38,597 bases of DNA, taken from NCBI GenBank assembly GCA_050247255.1, contig JBFWUM010000043.1, forward strand, positions 1 to 38,597, read 5' to 3'. This document shows positions 12,705-22,511 of the stretch, piece after piece; the stretch's first letter is position 1; each line of letters starts with the position of its first letter. The notes beneath the pieces are model-generated. The model was given only the letters and a program-made list of their open reading frames with translations. It searched no databases and was not told where the DNA came from. The position numbers were made by a program, and so were the translations under genes. The DNA is from JBFWUM01 sp050247255. GTDB lineage: Bacteria > Acidobacteriota > Vicinamibacteria > Vicinamibacterales > UBA2999.

Positions 12705-15700
12705 CTAGAAGTTGACCTGCGTGCCGAACTTGAAGAGACGGCCGCCGAGCAGCACGCCGGGCGTCAGCCAGCCCTGCGGCGTGCCGGCCGGCGTGTACCG
12801 GTTGTTGATGCCCTGCGGCGGCCGGTTGTTGAACACGTTGTAGAGCTCGGCAATCGCCTGCACCTTGGTCTTGCCGAACGTGAACGTGCGCGAAAGCCGC
12901 GTGTCGATCTCGTTCAACCGGTCGTCGTACATCGCGGAGGCCAGCGCGGTCGAGCCCGAGTTGGGCGAGGGCAGCAGCTGGTAGATGGTGTTGGTGCCGT
13001 TCAGCGCGCGGCCCGCCGTGTTCGGCGCCAGCGCCGACGGTACTTCCGCCTGAATCGGGATGCCGGGCAGGTTCTTGAACGTGCCGGAAATCGTGAAGCC
13101 GGCCGGCAGCGGATAGACGATCTGAATCTTCGCCTGCGACCCGACGCCGTCCCACCACGCGGGCGCGACGTTGCAGAAGCCCTCCGACCGCGGCGTCAGG
13201 ATCGGGCTCGACCCGGCCGTCGTCGGCTTGCTGTAGCCGATCTGCGCCACGTTGGGCAGGTCGTTCATCCAGCACGCGTCCACGACCGTTCTTCCGACCG
13301 CGAAACCGCCGGCCATCATCCCGCCGTTCGGCATGCGGAAGTCGAACGCGAAGTCGACGCCGTTGTACACCTCACTCGGCTTGCCGTTCGCGCCGGCGAT
13401 GTCCTTGATGCGCATGCGGACGTCCGCCACGGGACGGCCGAGCGCCGACGCCTTGACGTCATACAGACCACAGACCTGCGTGCCGCTCACGCTGCCCAGG
13501 CGGGCATCGGTCGGCGCCGTGATGCAGTAGCTGTCGAAGTCTGACGGCGAGACGGCCGTGTTGACGATCGCCTGCTGGTTCCGCCAGTCGTTCCGGTTGT
13601 ACGCCACGGTCAGGCCGAGGCGGGGCAGCAACTGGTGCTGCACCGCGAGCGACGTCTGGTAGCTGAACTCGCGAACGCCCCAGCCGGTCGCGGCGTCTGG
13701 ATCCCACGTGACGGTCTGGCGGGTGCTGCCGAAGTTCGGGTCGAACAGCGGACCGCACTCGCCGTTGGAGCCGAGCGCGCCGAACAGGTTGGTCAGGGCA
13801 CAGTCCGGCGCACCGTTGCCGTTGAAGTCGATCCACAGCCGCGGCGCCGACTGCACCGTCGTGTTCGACGGCGACAGGGACTTGGCCTCGCCGCCACCGA
13901 GGCCGGCCAGGTACTTGCCGAAGCCGCCCTTGATGGCCGTCTTGCCGTTGCCGAACACATCGAAGGCCGCGCCGACCCGCAGCGTGACGTCGTTGTAGTT
14001 CGGCAGATCCTTCGTTTCAGGGAAGGACTGCTCGGGCTTGAACGGTCCCGCCGCGACCGTGATCGCGGGGGCAAACGCGTTGAAGTGATCGAACCGCGCA
14101 CCCAGGTTGATCGTCAGGCGCTTAATCGTCCACTGGTCCTGCGCGAACAGGCCCTGCGAGCGCACGCGGACGAAGTTGGCGAACGGAGAGGCGAACTGGT
14201 TGATCAGGTAGATGCCGCCGGGGATGGCGTTCAGCACGACGTTGTAGCCGTTCGGCTTCGCGTCGCCATAGGTGTCATACCAGCCCTGCAGGGTCTGCAG
14301 GCCGGCCTTGAACTGGTGGGAGCCCGTGACGTACGACGTCGCGACCTTTTGTGTGAAGTTGTTGCCCCGGTGCGGGACGTCGTACGCGCTGGTCGAGCCT
14401 CCGGGAAGTGCGCCCCAGCCGAAGCCCTGCGCGTTGTCGAACACGAACCCGAGCGGCCCCGGCGCGTTCTCGTTCGTGAAGCTGACGGCCTGCTTCAGGA
14501 ACGACGCGCGGGCCTCGAAGAACAGCTTGTTGCTGACGGCATAGTTCCAGCTGGTCTGCGACAGGTACATGCCCGGCTTGCTGGCGTAGTCCTGACCGTA
14601 CCCGAAGCTGATGGCCGCCTCCGGCGCAAGCGGGGAGCCGAGGCTGATCGTCAGGTAGGCGTTCCAGCCGACCTCATAGTCGAGGCTCGTCGCGAGCTTC
14701 TGCTTGTGCGTCAGCTGCCACGTCAGCCGTCCGTTGATGTTCGTGTAGACGACGTCGCCGAACGCCGGGCGGTCGCGGTCCGGTTCGTACCGTAGCGGGT
14801 TGGTCGACTTGTTGAAGAACGACCACGGGCCTGTGCCGTACTGCTGGCCGCCCCAGTACCGGTTCGCGTTGAAGAACCAGAGCTTGTCCTTCTTGATCGG
14901 GCCGCCCCAGCCGAGGCCGTAGTCCCAGACCTTCTTCATCGTGTTTGCATCCGTCGGGGCGCCTCGGTCGATGGACGACTGCGGCACCTTGCCGGACGCG
15001 AAGTTCTCATCCGAGTAGTTGGCGACGCCGATCAGCGAGATCGTGTTGCCACCCTCGCGCGGCACCATGTTCACGTTCGCGCCGCCGGTGTCGGTCTCGG
15101 CACTGGCGCCGCCCGTGTCGACGACCGTCTCCTGCACGCCGATCGTGTTGAACTTCCAGATGCGCTGCTGGCCGCCGGCGGCCGCGTAGAACACGTTCGT
15201 GTTCATGCCGTCGTAGTTGATCTTGCCGTCGTCGCCGCGGCCGCCGTGGATCGCGACACCGGTGTTGGCGTCACCCTGCGCGCCGCCGACGTCGTTTCTG
15301 CCCTGCGTGGTCGACGTGGCGCCCAGCGTCAGCGAGGCGAACTGCTCGAGGCCGCCGAGGCCGGAGGGCAGCGCGCGGAGCGCGTCCTGCTTCAGGACGG
15401 CCTGGGTGCGCGTGTTCTGGATGTCGACGACCGGCGTCGCGCCCGTGACCGTGATGGTTTCCTCCATGCCGCCCACCTTCAGGTCGGCGTTGGCGGTCGC
15501 GGTGAAGCCCGCCGAGATCTCCAGTCCCTCACGCTTCGTTGTGCCGAAGCCGGTCAGGCTGAAGGTCACGGTGTACGTGCCGGGCCTCAGATCGGTGATG
15601 TTTTAACGCCCCTGACCGTCGGTGACGGCGGTGCGGACCTTTTCGATGAGTGCGGGACTCGAGGCCTCCACGGTCACACCAGGCAGCACCGCGCCTGTCG

Positions 15701-15806
15701 TGTCCTTGACCTGTCCGGTGATGCCCGCGACCGTCTGTGCGAACGAAACAGCGGGAGCCAGCGCCAGAAGCCCGCCGAGTAATACCCCAAGCAAATGTAG
15801 TCTCAC
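12705..15806 (-). pseudogene. TonB-dependent receptor (Oar-like) with in-frame TAA at codon 68
   Basis: The reading frame runs over about 1,030 codons from a GTG at 15806 (preceded by GGAGGGTGGA) to FKFGTQVNF, a typical outer-membrane barrel C-terminus. It has a signal peptide (LLALAPAVSFAQ), a carboxypeptidase-regulatory-like domain, a plug region (EETITVTGATPVVDIQNTRT) and a long barrel. One TAA at 15605-15603 interrupts it between TDGQGR and NITDLRPG, where the paralogue has Phe; a single change from TAY would explain it. No other stop or frameshift is present over 954 residues, so the lesion is recent, a sequencing error, or suppressed. A restart at GTG 15569 would lack the signal peptide. 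Confidence 0.8.
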
Positions 15807-15985
15807 TCCACCCTCCAGAAATGAACGGCATTAAGGAACAGCCGGGAGAGGATAGTGCCGCGAGGGGCAAAGGCAAAGAAAGAATCCACGCTGGCTTCCG
15901 TCTGGAAAGGACGGACACGAGGCGGAAAGCGGGGTGTGGAAGCCCGGCCCGGCGGGCGAGTCGGGCCGGCGGCTGAGCTGGAAAA

Positions 15986-16012
15986 CGGGGGCGGCCTGCA
16001 GGACCGCCCCCG
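15986..16012 (-). terminator. Rho-independent terminator of the upstream receptor gene
   Basis: CGGGGGCGG and CCGCCCCCG form a 9-bp stem around a 9-base loop, 10 bp past the stop codon at 16023, followed on the minus strand by TTTT. It separates the two receptor genes into different transcripts or limits readthrough. The rest of the gap up to the next receptor start (15807-15985) shows only that gene's leader and Shine-Dalgarno. Confidence 0.8.
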
Positions 16013-16022
16013 GGAGACAACG

Positions 16023-19000
16023 CTAGAAGTCGACCTGCGCGCCGAACTTGAACAGCCGGCCGCCGAGCAGGACCGACGGCTGCAGGTAGTTCGCGCCGAA
16101 CGTGTTGTTGTTGGCCTGCGACGGCCGCGTGTTGGTCAGGTTGTAGATCTCGAAGATGCCCTGCATGCGCAGGTTCATGACCTTGATGTTCCGCGTGAAC
16201 CGCGTGTCGATCTGGTTCAACCGCTCATCGAACTTCGTAGCGGGTGCGATCGCCGCGATGTTCATCGTCGCGTTGCACGCACCGGTCGGCGCGCACAGCG
16301 AGAGGTTCCGGCCGAGCGACGGCAGGATCTGCGCGTTGGTGGCGACGTAGTTGGCCGTGATGCCGACACCCGGCAGGTGCTTGTAGGAGGCGCTGGCCGT
16401 CACTCCCCACGGCAACGGGTAGACCGCCTGCAGCTTGACCTGTGACCCGGCACCGCTCCACCAAGGCGCCTGCTGGTGGCAGTACTCCTTGGTGCGTGGC
16501 TGGGCCTGCGAGGCCGCCAGGTTCGGGTAGTCGTTGAGGTAGCAATCGTCGAGCGTCTGCCGGCCGAAGCTCACGCCCCCGTTCAGCAGGCCCCTTTCCT
16601 TGAAGCGCCAGTTCATGCCGATGTCGACGCCGTTGTAGACGTCCTTCTTCCGGCCGTTGGCGCCGAACATCCGGTTCATCTCGTCGACCGTCATCAGCAC
16701 GGTCCGCACCGAGCTGCGCTTGTCGGGGTTCACGTCGTAGAGGTCGTTGAGCGTGATGCCGGCGCGGTCCCCGAGCCGCGGGTCATTGGGCAGCGTGATC
16801 GAGAAGCGCGTGTAGTCGTTCGGACCCTGCAGGATGTTGACCTGCTGGTTCTGGTTCCGCCAGTCGGTGTTGAAGTAGCCGACCATGATGCCCAGGCCTG
16901 GGCGCAGTTCGTGCTGAAGCGTGACGTTCCACTGGTAATTGAACTCGCGGGCGTTCCAGCCGAGTCGGGCGCTCTCATCCCACGTAATGTTTGCCACCGG
17001 CTGGCCGAAGGCGAGGTTGTTGACCTGCCCGCACTCGCCGTTCTGTGTGAGCACCGTCAGCGTGCAGTCCGGCACGAAGTTGCCGTTGGCGTCGTTCCAC
17101 GTCCGGTTGACGGTGGTGACCACCGCGTTGGCCGGAGAGATGGTGTTCAGGATGCCGCCGCCCATGCCGACCGGGTACTTGCCCCACGAGGCCTTCAGCG
17201 CAGTCCGGCCGTCCCCACGGACGTCGTACGCCGCGCCGAAACGGGCCGTGATGTTCTTCATGTTCGGGAAGTCGTTGATCGCCGGCACCGAGCGCGCCGG
17301 GAGGAACGGGCCCGCCGGAATCTCGTCGGCCAGCGTGAAGCCGCGGAAGCCGTCGAACCGGACGCCCGCGTTGATCGTCAGGCGGTTCAGGCTCCACTGC
17401 TCCTGCGCGAAGAGGCCCACGCCGCGCAGCCGCGCGTCACTCCTGAACGGCACCGCGCCCTGATTGATGCGGTTCGGGACGCCGTTCAGGAAGACGTAGG
17501 TGAGGCCCGTAGGGTGATTGCCGCGCGTATTGAACGTGCCCTGCTGCATCTGGAGGCCCACCTTGAAGGAATGGGACCCGGTGACGTACGCCGCCGAGAA
17601 CCGTTCGTTCACGTTGGTCTGGAACTGCGGGTCGGTGAGGTCGTTCTGCGTTGAGAGCGCCAGTCCGCCCCACGTGTAGCCGAGGCCGGAGTCGGTGACC
17701 TGCGTCGCGCCCGGCGGGTTCGGACCACCCTGGCTCGTGAACGAGACGGCCTGATAGAGATAGGAAAATCCGGCCTGGAAGAGCAGCTTATTGGTGGCCG
17801 GGAAGCTCCAGCCCGACTGCGTCAGATACTGCGGGTGATACTCGAAGCTGGTGACCGCCTCAGGGGCCGTCGTGGCGCCGATTCCCATCCAGCAGGCGCA
17901 CGCGCGCTGGTTGTTCTCGGAGAAGGTGATCTTGTGCTTCGAGGACGCCTGCCACGTGAGACGCACGCCTACGTCACGGTAGTCCTGGTCCGTGAACGCC
18001 GGCCGGCTCAGGTCCGCCTCGTAGCGGTACCAGACCTGCGACTTGTTGAAGTAGTTGTTCGCGGCGAACGACTCGTTCCCCCACCAGCGGTTGGCGTTGT
18101 AGAACCACAGCTTGTCCTTCGCAATCGGGCCGCCGATGCCGAGGCCGTAGTCGTAGACCTTCTTCATCGTCTTGTTCTCGGGCTGGCTGCGCCGCGCCAC
18201 GAGCTGTTCGGGTACCTTGCCGCTCGCGAAGTCCGCGTTCGTGTAGCTGAGCACGCCCTGCGCGCGGAACGTGTTGCCGCCGTCGCGCGGGATCATGTTG
18301 ACGTTGGCGCCGCCGGTGTCGCTCTCGGCGCTGTTCCCGCCCGTGTCGACCACCGTCTCCTGGATACCCATCGTGTTGAACTTGTAGATGCGCTGCTGCC
18401 CGCCGGCGCCGCCGTAGAACACGTTCGTGCTCATGCCGTCGTAGTTGGTGCGGCCGTCATCGCCGCGGCTGCCGTGGATGCTGATGCCGGTGGAGAGCTC
18501 GCCGCGGTCGCCGCCGACGTCATTCCGCGTTCCCGTGGAGTTGGTGGCGCCCAGCGTCAGTGAGACCAGCGCCGTGACATCCTTGAGGCCGGAGGGCAGC
18601 GCCTCGAGTACCTCGGCTCTGAGCACCTGCTGCGTTCGGACGTTCTGGATGTCCACCACCGGACTGGCGCCGGAAACCGTCACGGTCTCCTCAAGCCCGC
18701 CGACCTTCATCTCGGCGTTGGCTGTGCCGGTGAACCCGGCCGAGATCTCGATCCCTTCGCGCTTGAACGTGCTGAAGCCGACGAGCGTGAACGTGACCGA
18801 GTAGATGCCAGGACGCAGGTCCGTGACGTTGAACCGGCCCTGCCCGTCTGTCACGGCCGTCCGGATCTTTTCGATCAGAGCCGGGCTGGCGACTTCAACG
18901 GTGACGCCCGGCAGCACCGCGCCGGTGGTGTCCCGCGCCGTGCCGGCGATGCCGGCAGTCGTCTGCGCGAAGGCGGTGGCCGTAACGAGGAACGCCGAAA

Positions 19001-19031
19001 ACAGCGCGAATCCGAGTGCTCTCAATGCCAT
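16023..19031 (-). CDS. TonB-dependent receptor, Oar-like
   Basis: The 1,002-residue outer-membrane protein has a signal peptide (ALFSAFLVTATAFAQ), a carboxypeptidase-regulatory-like domain at about residues 25-110 (GTARDTTGAVLPGVTVEV, FNVTDLRPGIYSVTFTLVGF), a plug (EETVTVSGASPVVDIQNVRT) and a barrel ending FKFGAQVDF. Such receptors import large ligands using TonB energy, but the substrate cannot be told from sequence; this class is greatly expanded in Acidobacteriota. It is a paralogue of the downstream gene over its whole length, a tandem duplication. The ATG follows GGAGGGGG. A C12 tract (coding strand) lies 41-52 bp before the start and may make expression variable. Confidence 0.88.
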   Translation of the reverse strand: MALRALGFALFSAFLVTATAFAQTTAGIAGTARDTTGAVLPGVTVEVASPALIEKIRTAVTDGQGRFNVTDLRPGIYSVTFTLVGFSTFKREGIEISAGFTGTANAEMKVGGLEETVTVSGASPVVDIQNVRTQQVLRAEVLEALPSGLKDVTALVSLTLGATNSTGTRNDVGGDRGELSTGISIHGSRGDDGRTNYDGMSTNVFYGGAGGQQRIYKFNTMGIQETVVDTGGNSAESDTGGANVNMIPRDGGNTFRAQGVLSYTNADFASGKVPEQLVARRSQPENKTMKKVYDYGLGIGGPIAKDKLWFYNANRWWGNESFAANNYFNKSQVWYRYEADLSRPAFTDQDYRDVGVRLTWQASSKHKITFSENNQRACACWMGIGATTAPEAVTSFEYHPQYLTQSGWSFPATNKLLFQAGFSYLYQAVSFTSQGGPNPPGATQVTDSGLGYTWGGLALSTQNDLTDPQFQTNVNERFSAAYVTGSHSFKVGLQMQQGTFNTRGNHPTGLTYVFLNGVPNRINQGAVPFRSDARLRGVGLFAQEQWSLNRLTINAGVRFDGFRGFTLADEIPAGPFLPARSVPAINDFPNMKNITARFGAAYDVRGDGRTALKASWGKYPVGMGGGILNTISPANAVVTTVNRTWNDANGNFVPDCTLTVLTQNGECGQVNNLAFGQPVANITWDESARLGWNAREFNYQWNVTLQHELRPGLGIMVGYFNTDWRNQNQQVNILQGPNDYTRFSITLPNDPRLGDRAGITLNDLYDVNPDKRSSVRTVLMTVDEMNRMFGANGRKKDVYNGVDIGMNWRFKERGLLNGGVSFGRQTLDDCYLNDYPNLAASQAQPRTKEYCHQQAPWWSGAGSQVKLQAVYPLPWGVTASASYKHLPGVGITANYVATNAQILPSLGRNLSLCAPTGACNATMNIAAIAPATKFDERLNQIDTRFTRNIKVMNLRMQGIFEIYNLTNTRPSQANNNTFGANYLQPSVLLGGRLFKFGAQVDF

Positions 19032-19071
19032 GACCCCCTCCAGTGGCTTTCGATGAACCGAACAGACGTTC

Positions 19072-19083
19072 GGGGGGGGGGGG
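19072..19083 (+). repeat. G12/C12 homopolymer upstream of a receptor gene
   Basis: Twelve consecutive G (C on the coding strand of the receptor) lie 41-52 bp before its ATG, next to a CCGAAC/GTTCGG hairpin (19058-19073). Runs of this length are prone to slipped-strand change. The position suits a promoter spacer or 5' leader. Confidence 0.75.
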
Positions 19084-19396
19084 AATGTACCACGAGTGAG
19101 GAGTCGCCGCTCTCAGAATCGCCCAGGACGTCTGACCCCGCTACGGGCCCACCGCCACCGGTCTTTTGTCACTCTTTCGTGTGCGCATGTGACACCTCCC
19201 ACATCACGGTTCGGAGTTACTCGTGCGGCCACACAAGCCCGCCAACGCGCGTAGGGCAAGTTGTCAGCGCCCTTCAAGACGGCGTTTCCCAGTAACGACA
19301 CCTCGCGCCGTAGATGGTTCACGATGGGCCACTTCGGCCAATAGTCGATCATCACGACTGTCCCATCGCGCCGCTCCCGGGCCGAACGCTCGAACC
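19084..19396. other. Non-coding region between receptor gene and IS3-type element
   Basis: About 310 bp with no convincing gene. It should contain the receptor promoter. A spaced GTCAC...GTGAC pair near 19170-19192 is a possible protein-binding palindrome, but no recognisable -35/-10 pair was found. Confidence 0.4.
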
Positions 19397-20376
19397 TGGA
19401 GATCCCAGGATTCAGTGGACACCCGGTTTGACGGACTTGTGAGCAATTTCAAACTGCTCTGGGCTCAGGCCACCGAGGTGGCTGTGCCGGCGTGAGCGAT
19501 TGTAGAACGTCTCGATGTAGTCGGCGATGGCGGCGGTTGCGAGGTCGCGCGACTTGTAGATCTGCTTCTTGATCAGCTCCTTCTTCAGGCTGCCGAAGAA
19601 GGCCTCCGCCACAGCGTTATCCCAACAGTTGCCTTTGCGACTCATGCTGGGCTCGAGGCGATGAGACCGGCAGAAGCGACGCCAGGCATCCGATCCGAAC
19701 TGGGTGCCTTGATCGGAGTGAATCAACGTGCCTCGGGGCCGCCGCGCCCGCACGGCCATCAGCACGGCGTCGAGGACGAGCTCGCGGTGGATGGTGGGCC
19801 GAGCGGCCCAGCCAACGATCTTGCGCGAGAACAGGTCCATGATGACGGCGAGGTAAAGCCACCCCTGCCACGTCCGGACGTACGTGATGTCCGTGACCCA
19901 GACGCGATTCGGACGGCTGACCGTGAACCGGCGCTGCAGGAGATTCGGAATCAAGACCGCGGGCTTCCCGACCGCCCACCGGCGCGTGCGATAGCCGTGG
20001 ACCGCTCGCAGTCCGCTCTCTCGCATCAGCCGTGCGACACGATGTTTGCTACACGTCTCGCCGGCCTCGCGCAGGTCCAGGAACACGCGCGGTGCCCCGT
20101 AGATGCCGTGGCTCTCGACGAACGACGCGCGAATCAGCCGAAGCAAGCGCGCATCCTCCTGCGCGCGGTGCGACAGCGGCTGCTTCAGCCAGGCATAGTA
20201 GCCGCTGGGGGCGACCTCAAGGACGCGACACATCACCTGGACGGGGAACGACGCGCGCTGCGCCTTGATCACCGCATAGATGGCGCGGACGCGACTGGGT
20301 GACTTGGACGTGGACATCGGCGCAGGCCCTCCCTTGGCCTGAGTCGCCTACTGTCCACGAAATCCTGGGATCTCCA
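19397..20376 (-). mobile_element. IS3-family-like element, 980 bp, without orfA
   Basis: The ends carry 25-bp inverted repeats, TGGAGATCCCAGGATT-CAG-TGGACA at 19397-19421 and its near complement at 20352-20376 (differing only in the three central bases). Only the orfB-type transposase gene lies inside, and just 34 bp separate its start from the right repeat, leaving no room for orfA. No exact target duplication is evident. Confidence 0.8.
19412..20317 (-). CDS. IS3-family transposase OrfB (DDE)
   Basis: The 301-residue protein is the catalytic half of an IS3-type transposase: HTH_21 region (ESHGIYGAPRVFLDLREAGE), integrase core with VTDITYVRT, HSDQGTQFGS and NCWDNAVAEAFFGSLKKE, and the terminal YNRSRRHSHLGGLSPEQFE. 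In intact elements it is made as an OrfAB fusion by frameshifting. Here no orfA and no slippery sequence precede it, so the element is probably not autonomous. Its 3' end runs into the left inverted repeat. Confidence 0.92.
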   Translation of the reverse strand: MSTSKSPSRVRAIYAVIKAQRASFPVQVMCRVLEVAPSGYYAWLKQPLSHRAQEDARLLRLIRASFVESHGIYGAPRVFLDLREAGETCSKHRVARLMRESGLRAVHGYRTRRWAVGKPAVLIPNLLQRRFTVSRPNRVWVTDITYVRTWQGWLYLAVIMDLFSRKIVGWAARPTIHRELVLDAVLMAVRARRPRGTLIHSDQGTQFGSDAWRRFCRSHRLEPSMSRKGNCWDNAVAEAFFGSLKKELIKKQIYKSRDLATAAIADYIETFYNRSRRHSHLGGLSPEQFEIAHKSVKPGVH

Positions 20377-20423
20377 CCCCCGGCAACCGGCCGCACCTGT
20401 TCTTTGCAGCGGCGCTACCGAAC

Positions 20424-20696
20424 TTACGGGCCGTGAGGCAGCACCACATACAGGAGACGGCGCGATCCCACCCTCGACACCATCTGCTGGAGCTGTGCAA
20501 CGACGAGGGAACGACTCGATTCCGGCACGCGAACGAGTTCCACGCGATCGAGACCAGAGGAGGCACGGGGCTGCCAATCGCCCGTCGGCGGCCCAGGCAA
20601 AGACCTATGCGGTGCCAATCGCTCACACGCGCCTCTGGCAAGGACCTCCTCCAATTCGCCGTGCTCGCGTGAGGAGTAGAAGATAACGATGTCCAC
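20424..20696 (-). CDS. Possible small protein downstream of the efflux operon
   Basis: A 90-codon frame opens with GTG 23 bp after the TolC-family gene ends and has protein-like stretches (MDIVIFYSSREHGELEEVLA, ELVRVPESSRSLVVAQLQQM). I do not recognise it. A GGGAGGG lies upstream but closer to an out-of-frame ATG. The remaining bases from 20377 to the efflux operon show nothing else. It may be a real small gene at the end of the operon or chance. Confidence 0.3.
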   Translation of the reverse strand: MDIVIFYSSREHGELEEVLARGACERLAPHRSLPGPPTGDWQPRASSGLDRVELVRVPESSRSLVVAQLQQMVSRVGSRRLLYVVLPHGP

Positions 20697-20719
20697 CGCA
20701 GAGCCCCATCCCTCCCTCG

Positions 20720-22480
20720 CTAGGGACGTGCGCCCCCGCGCCGCACCCTGACGTTGTGGATATCCAGCGTCTGACCGGTCGCGCGCCGCAGTGTGACGAT
20801 CGCATTGGCGAGATCAGCCTGCGCCTGCAGTTCGCGCGCCTGCGCAGCGACGGCGTCCGTCTGGCGCTGGAGCACGAGAAACACAGTGGAGAGTCCTGTG
20901 TCGAACCGGCGCTGTTCGCTTTCGTACTGCCGCTGCGCCGACGCGCGCGCCACCCCCGCCGCCGTCACGCGTGCTTGCGCGGACCGCACTGCCTGCATGA
21001 CGTTCCGGACCTCCGCTTCGATGCCAGCCTGTAGCTGATCGCGCTGCACGCGCAGTTGCTGGCGCTGCACCAGCGTCCTGGCGACGTTCGCGGACGCGAC
21101 GCGGTTCCCGAGAGGCAATCCGATGCGCAAATCCAGACGAGCCGTCGGATACGCGCCTTCGACCAGCGACCGCAGCGATTGGCCGTAGCCGCCGAGAAAT
21201 CCCGTCGGGATGCCAGGACCCACCTGGGGCGGGGGCAAGGGCGCCAATCCCAACTGCGTGCTCAATTGGTCCACTCGCTCTTGCAGGACGGCGTTTCCCG
21301 CCGTGATGAGATTCGGACCGCGGTCAACAAGGGACCCAGCCAGGCCAGAGAGCGAGTAGGAACCGACGAGGTCGACCTGCGGGCGCGCCTGGTCCCGCTG
21401 AAATCGCTCTTCGACCTGGTTGATTTCGAGGCTTGCCTCCAGCTGATCGAGCTCCGGGCGGTTCACAAGAGCCGCAGCGACGGAAGCTCCCAGCTCGACC
21501 TCCGGCGCCCGTGGCGTCAGCGACGTGGCTGGGATGATCTCGCGACCCCAGAGGGGTGCAGTGCGATCCGGCGCGATCAAGACCTTGAGCGAATTCTCTG
21601 CGCGAGTCAGCACCTCCTGCGCCGCATACAGGTTCTGTTCGAACACCGCGGCCTGCGTTTCGGCTTCGACGACGTCGATATCCGCGAGCAGACCCAGCGC
21701 GACCTGCCGGCGGTTGCTCTCCACCTGCCGCCGCGTCTGCTCAAGCGCCTGGCGCTGGACGTCGAGATTTCGATGGGCGAACGCCAGGTTCCAATACGCC
21801 TGCTCAACGCTCGTCAACGCCTCGATGGCCCGTTGACGCAGCTCCGATTCGCTGAGTGTCTCCGTGCGGCTCGCGATTTCGATCTGGCGACGCGTCGCGT
21901 CGATGGTCAGCCCGCGGCCGAGCGGCTGCGTGAAGCTGACCGAAAAGCTGGCCGGGAACTGGGGATTCAGCGTGACGAATTGGTTGTCGGTGGCGAACCG
22001 TGATGATGAAAACAGCGCCTGGAACGAACCGCCGGTCCTGGGAACAAGGCCCCGAATGCCCGCCGATCCCGTGACCACGTCCTGTTGCGTCTGTCCGTTC
22101 GCGCCGCCGCCGATGATGGACGCGATAGGTGTAGTGCGATGTTCAAACAGGTTCTCGGATACCAGCGCAGGATCATGCGCGCCGCGCGCCCCCGCCGTCG
22201 CGTACTCGGCGATCTCGGTTTCCAGCCGCGCGATCGTAATGGCCGGGTTGTTCTCCAACGCCAGCGCGATGGCCTCCGAGAGCGACAATGATTCCGGTGG
22301 GCCGCTGACACCAATCCGCCGCGGCAACACGACCTCGGTCTGCGCAGCGGGAGGCGTGACTTGCGTGGTGTTCGACGCGGGCGCCAGGACCTGCGCCGCC
22401 GCAGTCGGCCCCGCCACGGCCGATAGCGCCAGCATCGCGATCACTGCGCGGTACCGTGGCTCAGTCTTCCGACGGTCCAT
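20720..22480 (-). CDS. TolC-family outer membrane efflux protein
   Basis: The 586-residue protein is the outer-membrane channel of the tripartite pump encoded just upstream. It has a signal peptide (AVIAMLALSAVAGPTAAAQ) and two OEP repeats rich in long amphipathic helices (ALTSVEQAYWNLAFAHRNLD; QQLRVQRDQLQAGIEAEVRN). The start at 22480, with GGGAG upstream, is preferred because earlier in-frame starts overlap the pump gene and hide the signal peptide. The gap to the pump gene is 31 bp. It is longer than typical TolC because of an N-terminal linker and an insertion rich in Pro and Gly. Confidence 0.88.
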   Translation of the reverse strand: MDRRKTEPRYRAVIAMLALSAVAGPTAAAQVLAPASNTTQVTPPAAQTEVVLPRRIGVSGPPESLSLSEAIALALENNPAITIARLETEIAEYATAGARGAHDPALVSENLFEHRTTPIASIIGGGANGQTQQDVVTGSAGIRGLVPRTGGSFQALFSSSRFATDNQFVTLNPQFPASFSVSFTQPLGRGLTIDATRRQIEIASRTETLSESELRQRAIEALTSVEQAYWNLAFAHRNLDVQRQALEQTRRQVESNRRQVALGLLADIDVVEAETQAAVFEQNLYAAQEVLTRAENSLKVLIAPDRTAPLWGREIIPATSLTPRAPEVELGASVAAALVNRPELDQLEASLEINQVEERFQRDQARPQVDLVGSYSLSGLAGSLVDRGPNLITAGNAVLQERVDQLSTQLGLAPLPPPQVGPGIPTGFLGGYGQSLRSLVEGAYPTARLDLRIGLPLGNRVASANVARTLVQRQQLRVQRDQLQAGIEAEVRNVMQAVRSAQARVTAAGVARASAQRQYESEQRRFDTGLSTVFLVLQRQTDAVAAQARELQAQADLANAIVTLRRATGQTLDIHNVRVRRGGARP

Positions 22481-22511
22481 TCGTAAAGCGCTCCCTCTTG
22501 ACATGAATCGG

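Noticed and set aside
19113..19355. 80-codon minus-strand frame upstream of the receptor gene
   Set aside because: No ribosome site, no recognisable family, and basic low-information composition; more likely promoter region.
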